A stretch of DNA of 64,000 nucleotides from contig NC_090446.1 in the NCBI RefSeq assembly GCF_031143425.1, forward strand, positions 1,022,213,066 to 1,022,277,065, written 5' to 3'. Below, piece after piece: positions 10,507 through 21,402 of the stretch. The notes beneath the pieces were generated by a model. The model was not told the origin of the DNA and made no database searches. It worked only from the letters and a program-made list of their open reading frames with translations. A program made the translations under genes and the position numbers. Position 1 is the stretch's first letter. The number at the start of each line of letters is the position of its first letter. Source of the stretch: Pleurodeles waltl. Lineage: Eukaryota; Chordata; Amphibia; Caudata; Salamandridae.

Positions 10507-13171
10507 TGTAAGGAAATGCCTCCTTGGCATGGTTAACCCCTGACTTTTTGCCTTTGCTGATGCTATGTTTTGATTTGAAAGTGTGCTGAGGCCTGCTAAC
10601 CAGGCCCCAGCACCAGTGTTCTTTCCCTAACCTGTACTTTTGTTTACACAATTAGCACACCCTGGCATCCAGGTAAGTCCCCTGTAACTGGTACCCCTGG
10701 TACCAAGGGCCCTGATGCCAGGGAAGGTCTCTAAGGGCTGCAGCATATCTTATGCAACCCTGGGGACCCCTCACTCAGCACAGACACACTGCTTGCCAGC
10801 TTGTGTGTGCTGGTGAGGACAAAATGAGTAAGTCGACATGGCACTCCCCTCAGGGTGCCATGCCAACCTCACACTGCCTATGCAGTATAGATAAGTCACC
10901 CCTCCAGCAGCCCTTACAGCCCTAAGGCAGGTGCACTATACCATAGGTGAGGGCACCAGTGCAAGAGCACTGTGCCCCTACAATGTCTAAGCCAAACCTT
11001 AGACATTGTAAGTGCAGGGTAGCCATAAGAGTATATGGTCTGGGAGTCTGTCAAACACGAACTCCACAGCACCATAATGGCTACACTGAAAACTGGGAAG
11101 TTAGGTATCAAACTTCTCAGTACAATAAATGCACACTGATGCCAGTGTGCATTTTATTGTAACATACACCCCAGAGGGCACCTTAGAGGTGCCCCCTGAA
11201 ACCTTAAACAACTACCCGTGTAGGCTGACTGGTTTTAGCAGCCTGCCACACTCAAGACATGTTGCTGGCCACATGGGGAGAGTGCCTTTGTCACTCTGTG
11301 GCTAGTAACAAAGCCTGCACTGGGTGGAGATACTTATCACCTCCCCCTTGCAGGAGCTGTAACACCTGGCGGTGAGCCTCAAAGGCTCACCCCCTTTGTT
11401 ACAGCACCTCAGGGCATTCCAGCTAGTGAAGTTGCCGCCCCCTCCGGCCACGGCCCACCTTTTGGAGGAGATAATGAGAAAAACAAGGAGGAGTCACTGG
11501 CCAGTCAGGACAGCCCCTAAGGCAACCTGAGCTGAAGTGACTCTGACTTTTAGGAATCCTCCATCTTGCAGATGGAGGATCCCCCCAATAGGGATAGGAA
11601 TGTGACCCCCCTCCCCTTGGGAGGAGGCACAAAGAGGGTGTAGCCACCCTCAGGGCTAGTAGCCATTGGCCACTGCCCTCCCTGTCCTAAACACCCCTCT
11701 AAATTCTGTATTTAGGGGCTCTCCAGAACCTAGGAACTCAGATTTCCTGCAACCTAAGAAGAAGAGGACTGCTGAGCTGAAAAACCCTGCAGAGAAGACG
11801 GAGACACCAACTGCTTTGGCCCCAGCTCTACCGGCCTATCTCCCCACTTCTAAAAAAAAATGCTCCAGCAACGCTTTCCCCAGGACCAGCGACCTCTGAA
11901 TCCTCAGAGGACTGCCCTGCTCTAGAAGTACCAAGAAACTCCTGAGAACAGCGGCCCTGTTCACCAAAGACTGCAACTTTGTTTCCAAAGAAGCAACTTC
12001 AAGACAACTGCGTTTCCCGCCGGAAGCGTGAGACTTGCTACTCTGCACCCGACGCCCCCGGCTCGACTTGTGGAGAACAAACACTTCAGGGAGGACTCCC
12101 CGGCGACTACGAGACCGTGAGTAGCCAGAGTTGTCCCCCCTGAGCCCCCACAGCAACGCCTGCAGAGGGAATCCCGAGGATCCCCCTGACCGCGACTGCC
12201 TGCTTCCCAGATCCCGACGCCTGGTAAAGACTCTGCACCCGCAGCCCCCAGGACCTGAAAGATCTGAACTCCAGTGCAGGAGTGACCCCCAGGAGGCCCT
12301 CTCCCTTGCCCAGGTGGTGGCTACCCCGAGGAGCCCCCCCCTTGCCTGCCTGCATCGCTGAAGGGACCCCTGGGTCTCCCATTGATTTCCATTGGAAACC
12401 CAACGTGTGTTTGCACACTGCACCCAGCCGCGCCGTGCTGCTGAGGGTGTACTTTCTGTGCTAACTTGTGTCCCCCCCTGGTGCCCTACAAAACCCCCCT
12501 GGTCTGCCCTCCGAAGACGCGGGTACTTACCTGCTGGCAGACTGGAACCGGGCCACCCCCTTCTCCATTGAAGCCTATGCGTTTTGGGCACCACTTTGAC
12601 CTCTGCACCTGACCGGCCCTGAGCTGCTGGTGTGGTAACTTTGGGGTTGCTCTGAACCCCCAACGGTGGGCTACTTTGGACCCAAACTTGAACCCCGCAG
12701 GTGGTTTACTTACCTGCAAAAACTAACAAACACTTTCTCCCCCTAGGAACTGTGAAAATTGCACTGTCTAGTTTTAAAATAGCTATATGTGAGTTATGTG
12801 AAAAGTATATATGCTATTGTGATTATTTAAAGTTCCTAAAGTACCTACCTGCAATACCTTTCATTTGAAGTATTACATGTAAATCTTGAACCTGTGGTTC
12901 TTAAAATAAACTAAGAAAAGATATTTTTCTATGCAAAAACCTATTGGCCTGGAATTGTCTTTGAGTGTGTGTTCCTCATTTATTGCCTGTGTGTGTACAA
13001 CAAATTCTTAACACTACTCCTTTGATAAACCTACTGCTCGACCACACTACCACAAAATAGAGTATTAGTATTATCTCTTTTTGCCACTATCTTACCTCTA
13101 AGGGGAATCCTTGGACTCTGTGCATACTATTCCTTACTTTGAAATAGTGCATACAGAGGCAACTTCCTACA
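10507..13171 (+). repeat. Complete right LTR of the Gmr1-like element, 2665 bp
   Basis: The LTR begins TGTAAGGAAATGCCTC and ends GAGGCAACTTCCTACA, so the ends form an imperfect inverted repeat, and it is followed by the GACTG duplication. It is long for Ty3-class LTRs. A GC-rich middle (about 11350-12720) is followed by an AT-rich tail, with AATAAA near 12904 as a likely polyadenylation signal. The minus-strand open frame at 11836-12663 and the others here show no known domain and lie in LTR sequence. Confidence 0.85.
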
Positions 13172-13176
13172 GACTG
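13172..13176. repeat. Target-site duplication GACTG, right copy
   Basis: Direct repeat of 5487-5491 immediately after the LTR. Confidence 0.85.
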
Positions 13177-13380
13177 CATGAGCTAGATAAAGCCACAGTG
13201 AACACTAACACTCCTGAAATACTACTATTGTAATAGTGAGTGACATCCCTTAAATCAGCCCAAGCGAGCAGCACCTAACTTACAGTGGAACAGAATCGTG
13301 GCAGTATCATTCACTTGATGTCCACGCCACTACTACACCCTCACTGTCAGGCTGGCACCAGACACCATTACTCTGAATAC

Positions 13381-13735
13381 AAGGGCCCAGATTTATCAAG
13401 GGTTTGTGTTGCCTTTGCACCATGCAAGGGCAATGCAAACCCTTAAGTGATATTTACCAAACCATGCAAAGCCACCTTGCATGGCCGCGTGTGGCTTGGT
13501 AAATCTGGAGTAACATAACTAACAAGGAAGCGCAAGTTGCTGCCTTGTGTTACTCTGTGCTAGGAAGGCATTACAGGAGTGAAGATAGTGTTTTCACGCA
13601 CATCTGTCAATGTATTTTGAGCATTCCCAGATGATCCATCACTGGTCAACCAGGGAATGTGTCAAAATGCTACGCCTTCCCAGTAGAGGTGCGTGTAAAA
13701 GGAGAAATATGTTTAGTTATACTTGTGTTTTCCTC
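13381..13735. mobile_element. MITE-like repeat fragment (CCCAGATTTATCAAG end)
   Basis: It opens AGGGCCCAGATTTATCAAGG, a terminal style like other small DNA transposons in this window. It contains internal inverted pieces around ATGCAAGGGCAATGCA and TTTACCAAACCATGCAAAG / TTGCATGG...TTGGTAAA. I could not find the second end, so the border at 13735 is approximate. Confidence 0.35.
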
Positions 13736-13789
13736 TAAGTCATTACCAAAATAATAAAGGCTTGTTCTATGGAAACTATACATACATAA

Positions 13790-14034
13790 ACAAAACTATG
13801 TAAATACACACATTATTTACATTTTATAATAAATGAACACATTCACATTATATATAAAATATATTATTATATTTATATATATGCTCACACTGAGAATGAC
13901 TATGCATCCTTTCTAAATGTAAAATACATTTAATTTTATAAATACACAAAAGTAACGTACTTATAAATACATACAAGCATGTGTGTGTTCATGTATGTGT
14001 GTGTATATATGTATATATATTTATTATATATTTA

Positions 14035-14093
<59 letters not shown>

Positions 14094-14100
14094 CATGTAA
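13790..14100. repeat. AT-rich stretch with a (TA)n microsatellite
   Basis: Strongly AT-rich DNA. An almost pure TA run covers about 14038-14088, and shorter TATATA blocks precede it. Confidence 0.85.
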
Positions 14101-14164
14101 ACATATCTTACCTGATATCGCAAGGATTAAAAAAAAATATTTAAAATTAGAATCTTTAGAAAAC

Positions 14165-14560
14165 AAAAACATTCTTCACCAAACCCCTCAACCTTGGCGC
14201 CTACTAGGTTGAGCAGGTCCTGCTTGCGGTATATGATGTCCATCCAGTGGTGTGGCAGCTGATGCTAGGTGCGCAGGATGGCTGGTTTTGTGATGCATAC
14301 AGTGGCACACTTGGCCTCAGAGAATTAGATGCTCATGCAGGGTGTAGGCCTGCCGTGTCTGACACCTGCTGCCAACATGCAGGGGATGTGCTGCTGCACC
14401 CAGAAAACGAGTGCCCTGCCAAAGATAGGGTGAGATTGCAGCCCCACCAGTTGCCCCCAAGGGGGTGGGTGGCAGACGTTGCTGCAGTGGGCACTGTTGT
14501 ACTAACAGCAGCACCACTGATGCTGCCTGTTTTGGCCATAGCAGGGAGAGACTGGGATGG
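14165..14560 (-). pseudogene. Exon-like blocks, possible 5' part of the minus-strand pseudogene
   Basis: On the minus strand a splice-acceptor-like CTATGGCCAAAACAG near 14530 precedes a Ser/Thr/Ala-rich reading. About 14265-14170 reads QLPHHWMDIIYRKQDLLNLV and then a short basic/acidic segment without a stop. This lies beyond the Gmr1-like insertion from the blocks at 2783-5260 and could belong to the same dead gene or transposon. There is no recognised domain. The evidence is weak: coding style plus splice-like signals only. Confidence 0.2.
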
Positions 14561-14959
14561 AAAGGGAAGTAGGAAATAAAGGAAGTACAACAACGTAACT
14601 AAAACTCACACAGAAATGAAAAATAATAAACACACAAGGAAAGTCAAAAAGTAGTAAGTAAATATCAGGTGGGATCAGATTTAGAAAGGGATGGATTGGG
14701 TTGTATGGAGGTCTAGTTGGAGCGGAAAAACAGGGAGGAAAGCTAAGCAGGAGCATGATGGATAAAACAAAATGGCTGCAAGCATGTGCACTGTATGGTG
14801 CCATTCATGTTTTTTTCAGCGCAGTATGCGCTAACGGCACTAAACTGCAACATGACATGCATTTTCTGCTCATGGCAGAACTCTCTAAAATCTCTAGGAG
14901 TTTTTATGTTACTTGCCGTACTTCTGCTGAGTGAAATTCCGCAAGTTCCACCCAGGTCT

Positions 14960-15440
14960 AAACCCAGCATTATCCTATGGAGATGCAGGTTTGCAGTAGT
15001 GAAAAACGAATTTAAGAGATTTTCATTACCAGGACATGGAAAACTTAACAGTACATGCCCCACCTTTTATATATAGTGCACCCTACCCTATGGACTGTTT
15101 AGGACCTACCGTAGGTGTGACATATGTATTAAGAAGGAAGGCTTGGGCCTGGCAAAATGTTTATTTTGCCAGATCAAAAAGCCAGCTAAAACTAGACATA
15201 CATGCTGCAATGGCAGGTCTGAGACATGTTTAAAGGGCTACATAAGTGGGTGACACAATGAGTGCTGCAGACCGACTAGTAACATTTAATTTGCTGGCAC
15301 TGGGTACATTTAGTACCACTTTACTGTGAACTTATAAGTAAATTATATGTGCCAACTGCATGTAAGTCAATTTCACCATGTTTAAAGGAAAGGGCATAAA
15401 CACTTTAGCACTGGTTAGCAGTGGTATAGTGTGCAAAGTC
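14960..15440 (-). mobile_element. LTR fragment, same family as 54191-55880
   Basis: The reverse complement aligns by eye with 54290-54730. Shared landmarks in order are CCAGTGCTAAAGTG, a TTTACTTATAA stretch, CTACTAGT...CTGCAGCACT, TGCCATTGCA, CCATAGGGYAGGG and GGRCATGTACT. It is old and truncated at both ends. Confidence 0.55.
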
Positions 15441-16927
15441 AATTAGCCAACAAAAATGAATCTGCAAAAACAGTAGCAGTAAGGCAAAAAGGTTGGGGAC
15501 GGTCCACCCTAAGACTAACAGGTCAAACACTCCTCATGTGCAACTCATTGCCCTTCAGGCACTGCAGTATCTTTCATAGTGTGCACACACTATACCATTC
15601 TTGCGCCTCTACATTATCTGGGTCTCCATCTCCCTACTCTTGGCTTTTAAAGCTTTGTCTGATTCTTGTCCCTTTAAGGCTTTCTCAGGCCTTCAAAAAT
15701 CTACACACCCACTCACTATGGTGAGTAATATTTTGTCAGGTCAAGCTATTTTTGGGACCTAATGGTACTTTCTGGCCAGTGAACTTGAGCTGGAAACCAA
15801 CAGGCGTTCTGCTCATTCAGAAATGAATGAGCAAAGAAGATGCTTTTAAATCTTGTTTTGTCTTGGCACATTTCTTGTCTGTCCAAGGACAGAAGTCAAA
15901 TGTCAGTTTGTCTTTTTACTAAGTGCTGCTTGTCTTATCCTGAAAACTGGTGTTTACTTGTTTCTCTTACCACAGTTAGACAATTTTGTAAAGTGAGTTT
16001 TCTGACAATCATTGTGAAACAAAAGGCTTTAGGATGTCAGTTTGTTTTAAAACAAACATTTAAATAGCTTGCAAATAAATAGCACAAATATTTCAAAATA
16101 TATCACAAATTGCAAATGCACTTTTTTGTAATTCAGAAGTGTGATGCAAAGATTTAAATAGTAGCAAAACAAATCAGAACACTTTACTTGGTGATGTCCA
16201 AATGACAAATATATGCAGAAACTTGATTCCCAAATATTACTTTTTTTTTACTATATAGTTTTATCAGTAAAACTGCATGTCACTTGGACCTTTTGTGGCT
16301 ATTTCAATGTAAAATGTGCTGATTCGAAATGACAGTACACCATCACTTCATGCATTAGTTACATATTCATTAAAATTAATAGTTTAGAACCATGGTTAGA
16401 GAAACAGTTCTGCCCCAATTATAATGCTGTCATTGGGCAGTGGAATTATGCAGCAGTAGAGGTCCAAATTATATGGCAGGATTCAGTAAGTTATCTTGCA
16501 AAAAAGGCAAATTATGTGGCATATTTTTTAATCATATTACTTCGTTATTTTGTCACTCTTAAACATGGTAACACAACTGGGAATTGTGTGCACCTCATTA
16601 GTACCAATTCAATGCCCAAATATCGCAATAAGCAACAGAAAGGTGACGAGACAAGCTTTGCAAAGGGCCTTTCACTGCGCAGCAAACCATGTTGTCATAT
16701 ATTTACTAACTGCTGAACCATTTGAAATAGAAACAATATTTTTTTGTTAAAATCTGTAGATTATGCAGCAGATATTGGATTATATGGCAAATGCTACAAA
16801 TCTATAATTTGTAAATCGCCGCGGCCACACAATCGCATAATCCCAGTGGCCTTGGCTAAAGGCAAGTCAGGGGTCATGTGTATCCTATATGCAACTAGAT
16901 TTGTATTATATAGGGAACATACATTTA
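15441..16927. other. No recognised feature
   Basis: Unassigned AT-rich sequence. The open frames here are short and show no domain or coding bias that I can defend. Confidence 0.5.
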
Positions 16928-17937
16928 GGTGGTCATTACAACCTCGGCGGTCTTTTTACAATACCGCCAAGGGACCGCCGTGCTGAAGACCGCCAGTGCA
17001 GGCGGTTTTCCGCTCGGCACATTATGACCGCTGGCAGCCCTCCGTCCTTTTCCGGACAGACAGCCGCCAGCAGCCATACTGGCGGACGGCAGGGAAGTGG
17101 AGGTAGCTCATCTCCACCGCCCGTCAACAGAACACCGCCCACCGAATCACGTCCTGTGATTCGGCGTGGCGGTGTTCTGTTGGCGGGGTGCTGGCGGCGG
17201 AGCTGTCCTCATGGATCCCGTCCCCTCCCGGAGGATCAACGGACCAGGTAAGTTGATCGTCCGTTAGGGGAGGGGGGTGGGGGAGTGTTGTGTGATGTGT
17301 GGGTGCATGGGGGTGTGCGTGTGTGTATGTAGAGGGGGGGTGTGAGTGCGTGTATGCATGCGGGTGTGTTGTGTGTTTGGAAATGAGTGCGTGTCTGTCT
17401 GTATGGATGTGTGCGTGTATGTCTGAATTTGGGTGTTGCTGTTGGCATGTATGTTGGTGTGTGTGCGGGTATGTGCGTTGGTGGTGCCTGCGTGCGTGTC
17501 AGGTATGAATGTGTAATGTAATGTTGGGGGTAGGGGTGGGGAGGGGGGTCCTGCCACCTTTGGGGGTGGCAGGGGTGGTGCGGGGTGTAGGTGAAGGACT
17601 CGGGGTGGGGGGTGGGGGAGACCCCTATCAGTGCCAGGGAAGAAATTCTCTGGCACTGATAGTGCTCACCGCCATGGATTTCATGGCGGTTCCAAACCCC
17701 ATGAAATCCATGGCGGTCAGCCAGGTCATGATACCGCTGGCGGTATTGTGACGACCGCCAGGCTGGAGAACCAGGTCTCCAGCCCAGCGGTCGTCTTCAC
17801 CCTGGCGGTCGGATCGGAGAAGTGGCGGATGACCATGACGGTAACCGCCATGGTCATAATTGCACATTTTTGACCGCCAGCCTGTTGGCGGTAAGACCGC
17901 CGCTTTTCCGCCGGCCGCCAGGGTTGTAATGACCCCC
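16928..17937. mobile_element. Second Harbinger-like hairpin MITE, 1010 bp
   Basis: TTA flanks both sides (16925-16927 and 17938-17940). The left end is GGTGGTCATTACAACCTCGG; the reverse complement of the right end is GGGGGTCATTACAACCCTGG. The ends are related to those of the 944-1573 MITE (GGGGGTCATT). The interior is GGCGGT-rich with several strong hairpins, for example 17127-17185, 17628-17660 and 17674-17722. A GT-rich minisatellite sits in the middle. There is no transposase. Confidence 0.8.
17262..17615 (+). repeat. GT/G-rich simple repeat inside the hairpin MITE
   Basis: Degenerate TGTGTG/TGCGTG runs with G-runs at both sides (around 17268-17285 and 17525-17545). All open frames over it (for example 17264-17656 minus) are low-complexity artefacts. 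Confidence 0.8.
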
Positions 17938-17940
17938 TTA

Positions 17941-19194
17941 GTCTATTAAACAGGACTTTTTTGTACAGCAGACATGCTGCACTAACACATTTAAAAGTGC
18001 TATCATATGTGATAATGAAGAAAATATTTGCACAGATTACAACATTTGAAACCAGTTTATGGGTCAAGAGCATTACAGTTAGGTTGACTATATTATTGAA
18101 GTCACTAGACCTGCAGGTCTAGTAACATTTTAAAGATTTTACAAGGCCTGCTTTCTAGATGATCTGCTTGCTTCTTCTCGGTGCAAGTGTTGCAAAATGT
18201 GAAGCTCAGAGTGAAAACACAGTTGTTTTACTGCACTTGAGTTCACCTAATCAGTAGAGGTGACAGAGCAGGGAAACACAGGTAGCTTCAACATCTGGTC
18301 CCCACCGAGCCACCTTTAAAAACACAGGTGCAGTACATGGCTCTGTTAAATATGTAATGGTTCACACATTAACAAAAGATTGAGTCCTATATCAGCTATA
18401 TCAGTGATGTACATGAGACAATGATATCACAGATCAGCAAGTGTTTTGTAGTGCTGGGCTGTCCAACCTTTCTGAGAATCCAAGGTTTGTCTGAATGGGC
18501 CTGAAGCCCTCCTAAACAAGAGAACAAGCTATGTGCATTGGGGATTGAAGAAAAGAGGCAGCCTTTACCTACATACCACTCCAAACCCTCCAATGATCCC
18601 ACTCCCCTGTCACTGCCCGACAGGGTGACTACCTCAGTCGATGTTATCACGGACACTTTCTCCAATACTGGGTGTTCCATTCATAAGTCCTTGCTATCAG
18701 ATGGACAATTTTAATTATCTCAATTGAAGGAAATCAAGAGTACACGCAGGATTCAATACATTGTTCCATTAAAGCCCAGATTAGAAGCAGCATCAGTAAG
18801 ACAAGGACTGAGGTGACCACCTTAGCACTCAGTAAACATCTCTTGAAATGTGTTCCTCTTTGTACATAAATTATACAAAAGCCAAACACGTTGCTTTGTC
18901 AATGCTTGTTTTCTTGCACCCCTTTTAAAGATGGGAATTCATTTATTTATTTTACTGGCCTTCATTAAGTACCTAAAAAAAGTTAGTTCTACCAACAATT
19001 TTAAGTCCCAATAATATGATCTGATACTGCCAATTTTCATACTAAGCAGTTATCATTTATATTTCTCATGAAAATCATGGAGAACTGTGTTGCATCACAG
19101 CAATTTCCCATTGGGTTTCCATGAACTGCATAGCACAGAAACATCAATGGTGATTGTGATAGATAACATTCTAAACAATTTCGATCACAATGAC
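17941..19194. other. No recognised feature
   Basis: Unassigned sequence with no clear gene. The 94-codon minus-strand frame at 18396-18680 has no domain I recognise. Confidence 0.45.
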
Positions 19195-19855
19195 AGTTCA
19201 CTTTTGATTTTCCTGGGCCTGCTGTCGACTTTTGAACAAAGTGGACCATAAAAAACTGCTCCATACTATCAAAGGCAGTCTCCGAATACATTACACAATA
19301 CTAAAATGGTTCAAATACAATCTTGAAACAGATTTCAAAATGTGTTAAAAGTGCAGAGCCCTCTCCAAGCTGACTGCTGCTACATGTAGCATAGAGTAGG
19401 GATCAATTTTAGTACCTTTACTTTTCAGTATCTACAATGAATCGTTTACAGCTCCTCTAACCAACCTAGGAGTTCACTATGAACAATATACAGATGATAT
19501 CCAGCTATAATATAAAGTTTCTGCCCATGACGATAATACGATCGTATCCTCCCATCTATCCAATATTCAAAAATGACTAAATGATCGGAATCTTAAACTG
19601 AATAAATTAAAAACTGTATTTCCCTTACTCTCTTTGAAAAAAAAACGACTCCCAGCTACTCCAATACTGGCTAGATGAAATCTGATTTATCCGCTTCTAA
19701 ACCAAAATCAATAAATCTGCCAAATCCCACAATATCATATTAGACAAGAAACTCAACCTTGGCGTCCATACCAAGAATCTGGCACATTGGGACTTTTGCC
19801 AAATAAAACTTCTCTGTAACAACCTTTCCTGCCAACTAAAGAACTATGCTTGTCA
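19195..19855 (+). pseudogene. LINE reverse-transcriptase relic (L2/CR1-like)
   Basis: Shifting frames read fragments of a non-LTR RT in the proper order. A degenerate first catalytic region (LLIFLGLLSTF near 19200-19235) is followed by a GSILVPLLFSIYNE block (about 19397-19440). The second catalytic motif reads YTDDIQL (about 19488-19510), where active elements have YADD, and a downstream HLSNIQK...WNDRNLKLN-like stretch follows. There are many stops and frame changes. It is an old 5'- and 3'-truncated copy. The family call is by motif style only. Confidence 0.7.
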
Positions 19856-19869
19856 TTTGTAGTTTCTGT

Positions 19870-19960
19870 TTACTGATTGGGGCTGAGCTGAGTCTTAGCT
19901 CCTGGTGGAGGTCCCTTACTTGTTACGTGTTCCTTAATAATAAAACTAAAGGTTTTAAAG
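19870..19960 (+). repeat. Dispersed repeat piece shared with 38220-38330
   Basis: The string CTCCTGGTGGAGGTCCCTTACTTGTTACGTGTTCCTTAATAATAAAA matches 38247-38297 (CTCCTGGTGGGGTTCCC...ACGTGTTCCTTAATAAAA), shown here in parts. It looks like the tail of an interspersed repeat. Class unknown. Confidence 0.4.
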
Positions 19961-20093
19961 GAAACTGAAGTTGAGATCCAGGTAACTGCAGAAGGAATCC
20001 CACCAGTTCGAAGAGACCTAGCAGCCCCAAAGCAGGGTACTGCAGCTGTACGATGAGTGTGCAGCATGAGTGAGCGCTAGGGACAAGGGCTGA

Positions 20094-20097
20094 TTAA
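20094..20097. repeat. TTAA target site, left border
   Basis: TTAA precedes CCCCTTCGCTGCC, and TTAA at 32811-32814 follows GGCACAGAAGGGG. The TTAA duplication is characteristic of piggyBac transposition. Confidence 0.8.
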
Positions 20098-21167
20098 CCC
20101 CTTCGCTGCCAGGCCTTTTCCCCCTCCTGTGCCAGGCCTTTTTTTGCCTATTTGGGGCAGTTCGCGCTTAGGCCCTCATAACTTTTTGTCCACATAAGCT
20201 AACCAAGCCAAATTTGTGTCCTTTTTTTCCAACATCCTAGGGATTCTAGAGGTACCCAGACTTGGTGTGTTCCCTTGAAGGAGGCCAAGAAATTGGCCAA
20301 AATACAGTGAAAATTTCTTTTTTTTCAAAAAAATTGGAAAAAGTGGCTGCAGAAGAAGGCTTGTGGATTTCCCCCTGAAAATGGCATCAACAAAGGGTTT
20401 GCAGTGCTAAACTCAGCAGCTTCCTAGCTTTCAGGAACAGGCAGACTTGAATCAGAAAACCCAATTTTTCAACACAATTTTGGCATTTTACTGGGGCATA
20501 CCCCATTTTTGCAATTTTTTGTGCTTTCAGCCTCCTTCCAGTCAGTGACAGGAATGGGCATGAAACCAATGCTGGATCCCAGAAACCTAACCATTTGAAA
20601 AGTAGACAAAATTCTGAATTCGGCAAGGGGTCATTTGTGTAGATCCTACAAGGGTTTCCTACAGAAAATAACAGCTGAAAAAGAAAAATATTGAAATTGA
20701 GGTGAAAAAAACATCAATTTTTCTCTACGTTTTACTCTGTAACCTTTCCCTGCAATGTCAGATTATGGAAAGCAATATACTGTTACGTCTGCTGGACTCC
20801 TCTGGTTGCGGGGATATATAGGGCTTGTAGGTTCATCAAGAACCCGAGGAACCCAGAGCCAATAAATGAGCTGCACCCTGCTGTGCGTTTTCATTCTATA
20901 CCGGGTATACAGCAATTCATTTGCTGAAATATAAAGAGTAAAAAATGGCTATCAAGAAAACCTTTGCATTTCCAAAAAGGGCACAAGATAAGGTGCTGAG
21001 GAGCAGTGGTTATTTGCACATCTCTGAATTCCGGGGTGACCATACAAGCATGTGAATTATAGGGAATTTCTCAAATAGATGTCTTTTTTACACACTCTCC
21101 TATATTTGGAAGGAAAAAATGTAGAGAAAGACAAGGGGCAATAGCACTTGTTTTGCTAATCTATGTT
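20098..21167 (+). repeat. Left arm of the satellite-bearing element
   Basis: Non-coding and rich in A and T runs. The reverse complement of 52433-53488 matches it along its length: AACTTTTTGTCCACATAAGC, CATCCTAGGGATTCTAGAGG, the ATACCGGGTATACAGCAATT palindrome region, and the junction GCTAATCT(A/G)TGTTCCCCCAAG. It contains no credible gene. Confidence 0.8.
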
Positions 21168-21402
21168 CCCCCAAGTCTCCCGATAAAAATGATACCTCAC
21201 TTGCGTGGGTAGGCCTAGCGCCGGCGACAGGAAACACCCCAAAGCGCAACGTGGACACATCCTAAATTTTGGAAAAAAACAGAGGTGTTTTTTGCGAAGT
21301 GCCTACCTGTAGATTTTGGCCTCTAGCTCAGCCGGCACCTAGGGAAACCTACCAAACCTGTGCATTTCTGAAAACTAGAGACCTAGGGGAATCCAAGGAG
21401 GG

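Larger units (their letters stand above)
5492..13171 (+). mobile_element. Ty3-class LTR retrotransposon with copia-like pol order (Gmr1-like), 7.68 kb
   Basis: The element has two directly repeated LTR segments, a gag relic and one long pol frame, flanked by GACTG. The pol order is aspartic protease, integrase, reverse transcriptase, RNase H. That is the Ty1/copia order on Ty3-type domains, known for the Gmr1 group of animal elements. It is defective: the left LTR keeps only its first 845 bp, and the rest of that LTR, the primer-binding site, leader and gag N-terminus are gone. gag has one in-frame stop and pol two. The terminal motif TGTAAGGAAATGCCTC is shared in form with other LTRs in the window (34559, 48095 reversed, 63361). 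Confidence 0.9.

Noticed and set aside
11836..12663. 275-codon minus-strand open frame
   Set aside because: Lies inside the Gmr1-like LTR, is GC-rich, antisense to the element, and has no recognisable domain.
17264..17656. His/Thr/Pro-rich 130-codon minus-strand frame
   Set aside because: Encoded by the GT-rich simple repeat inside the hairpin MITE.
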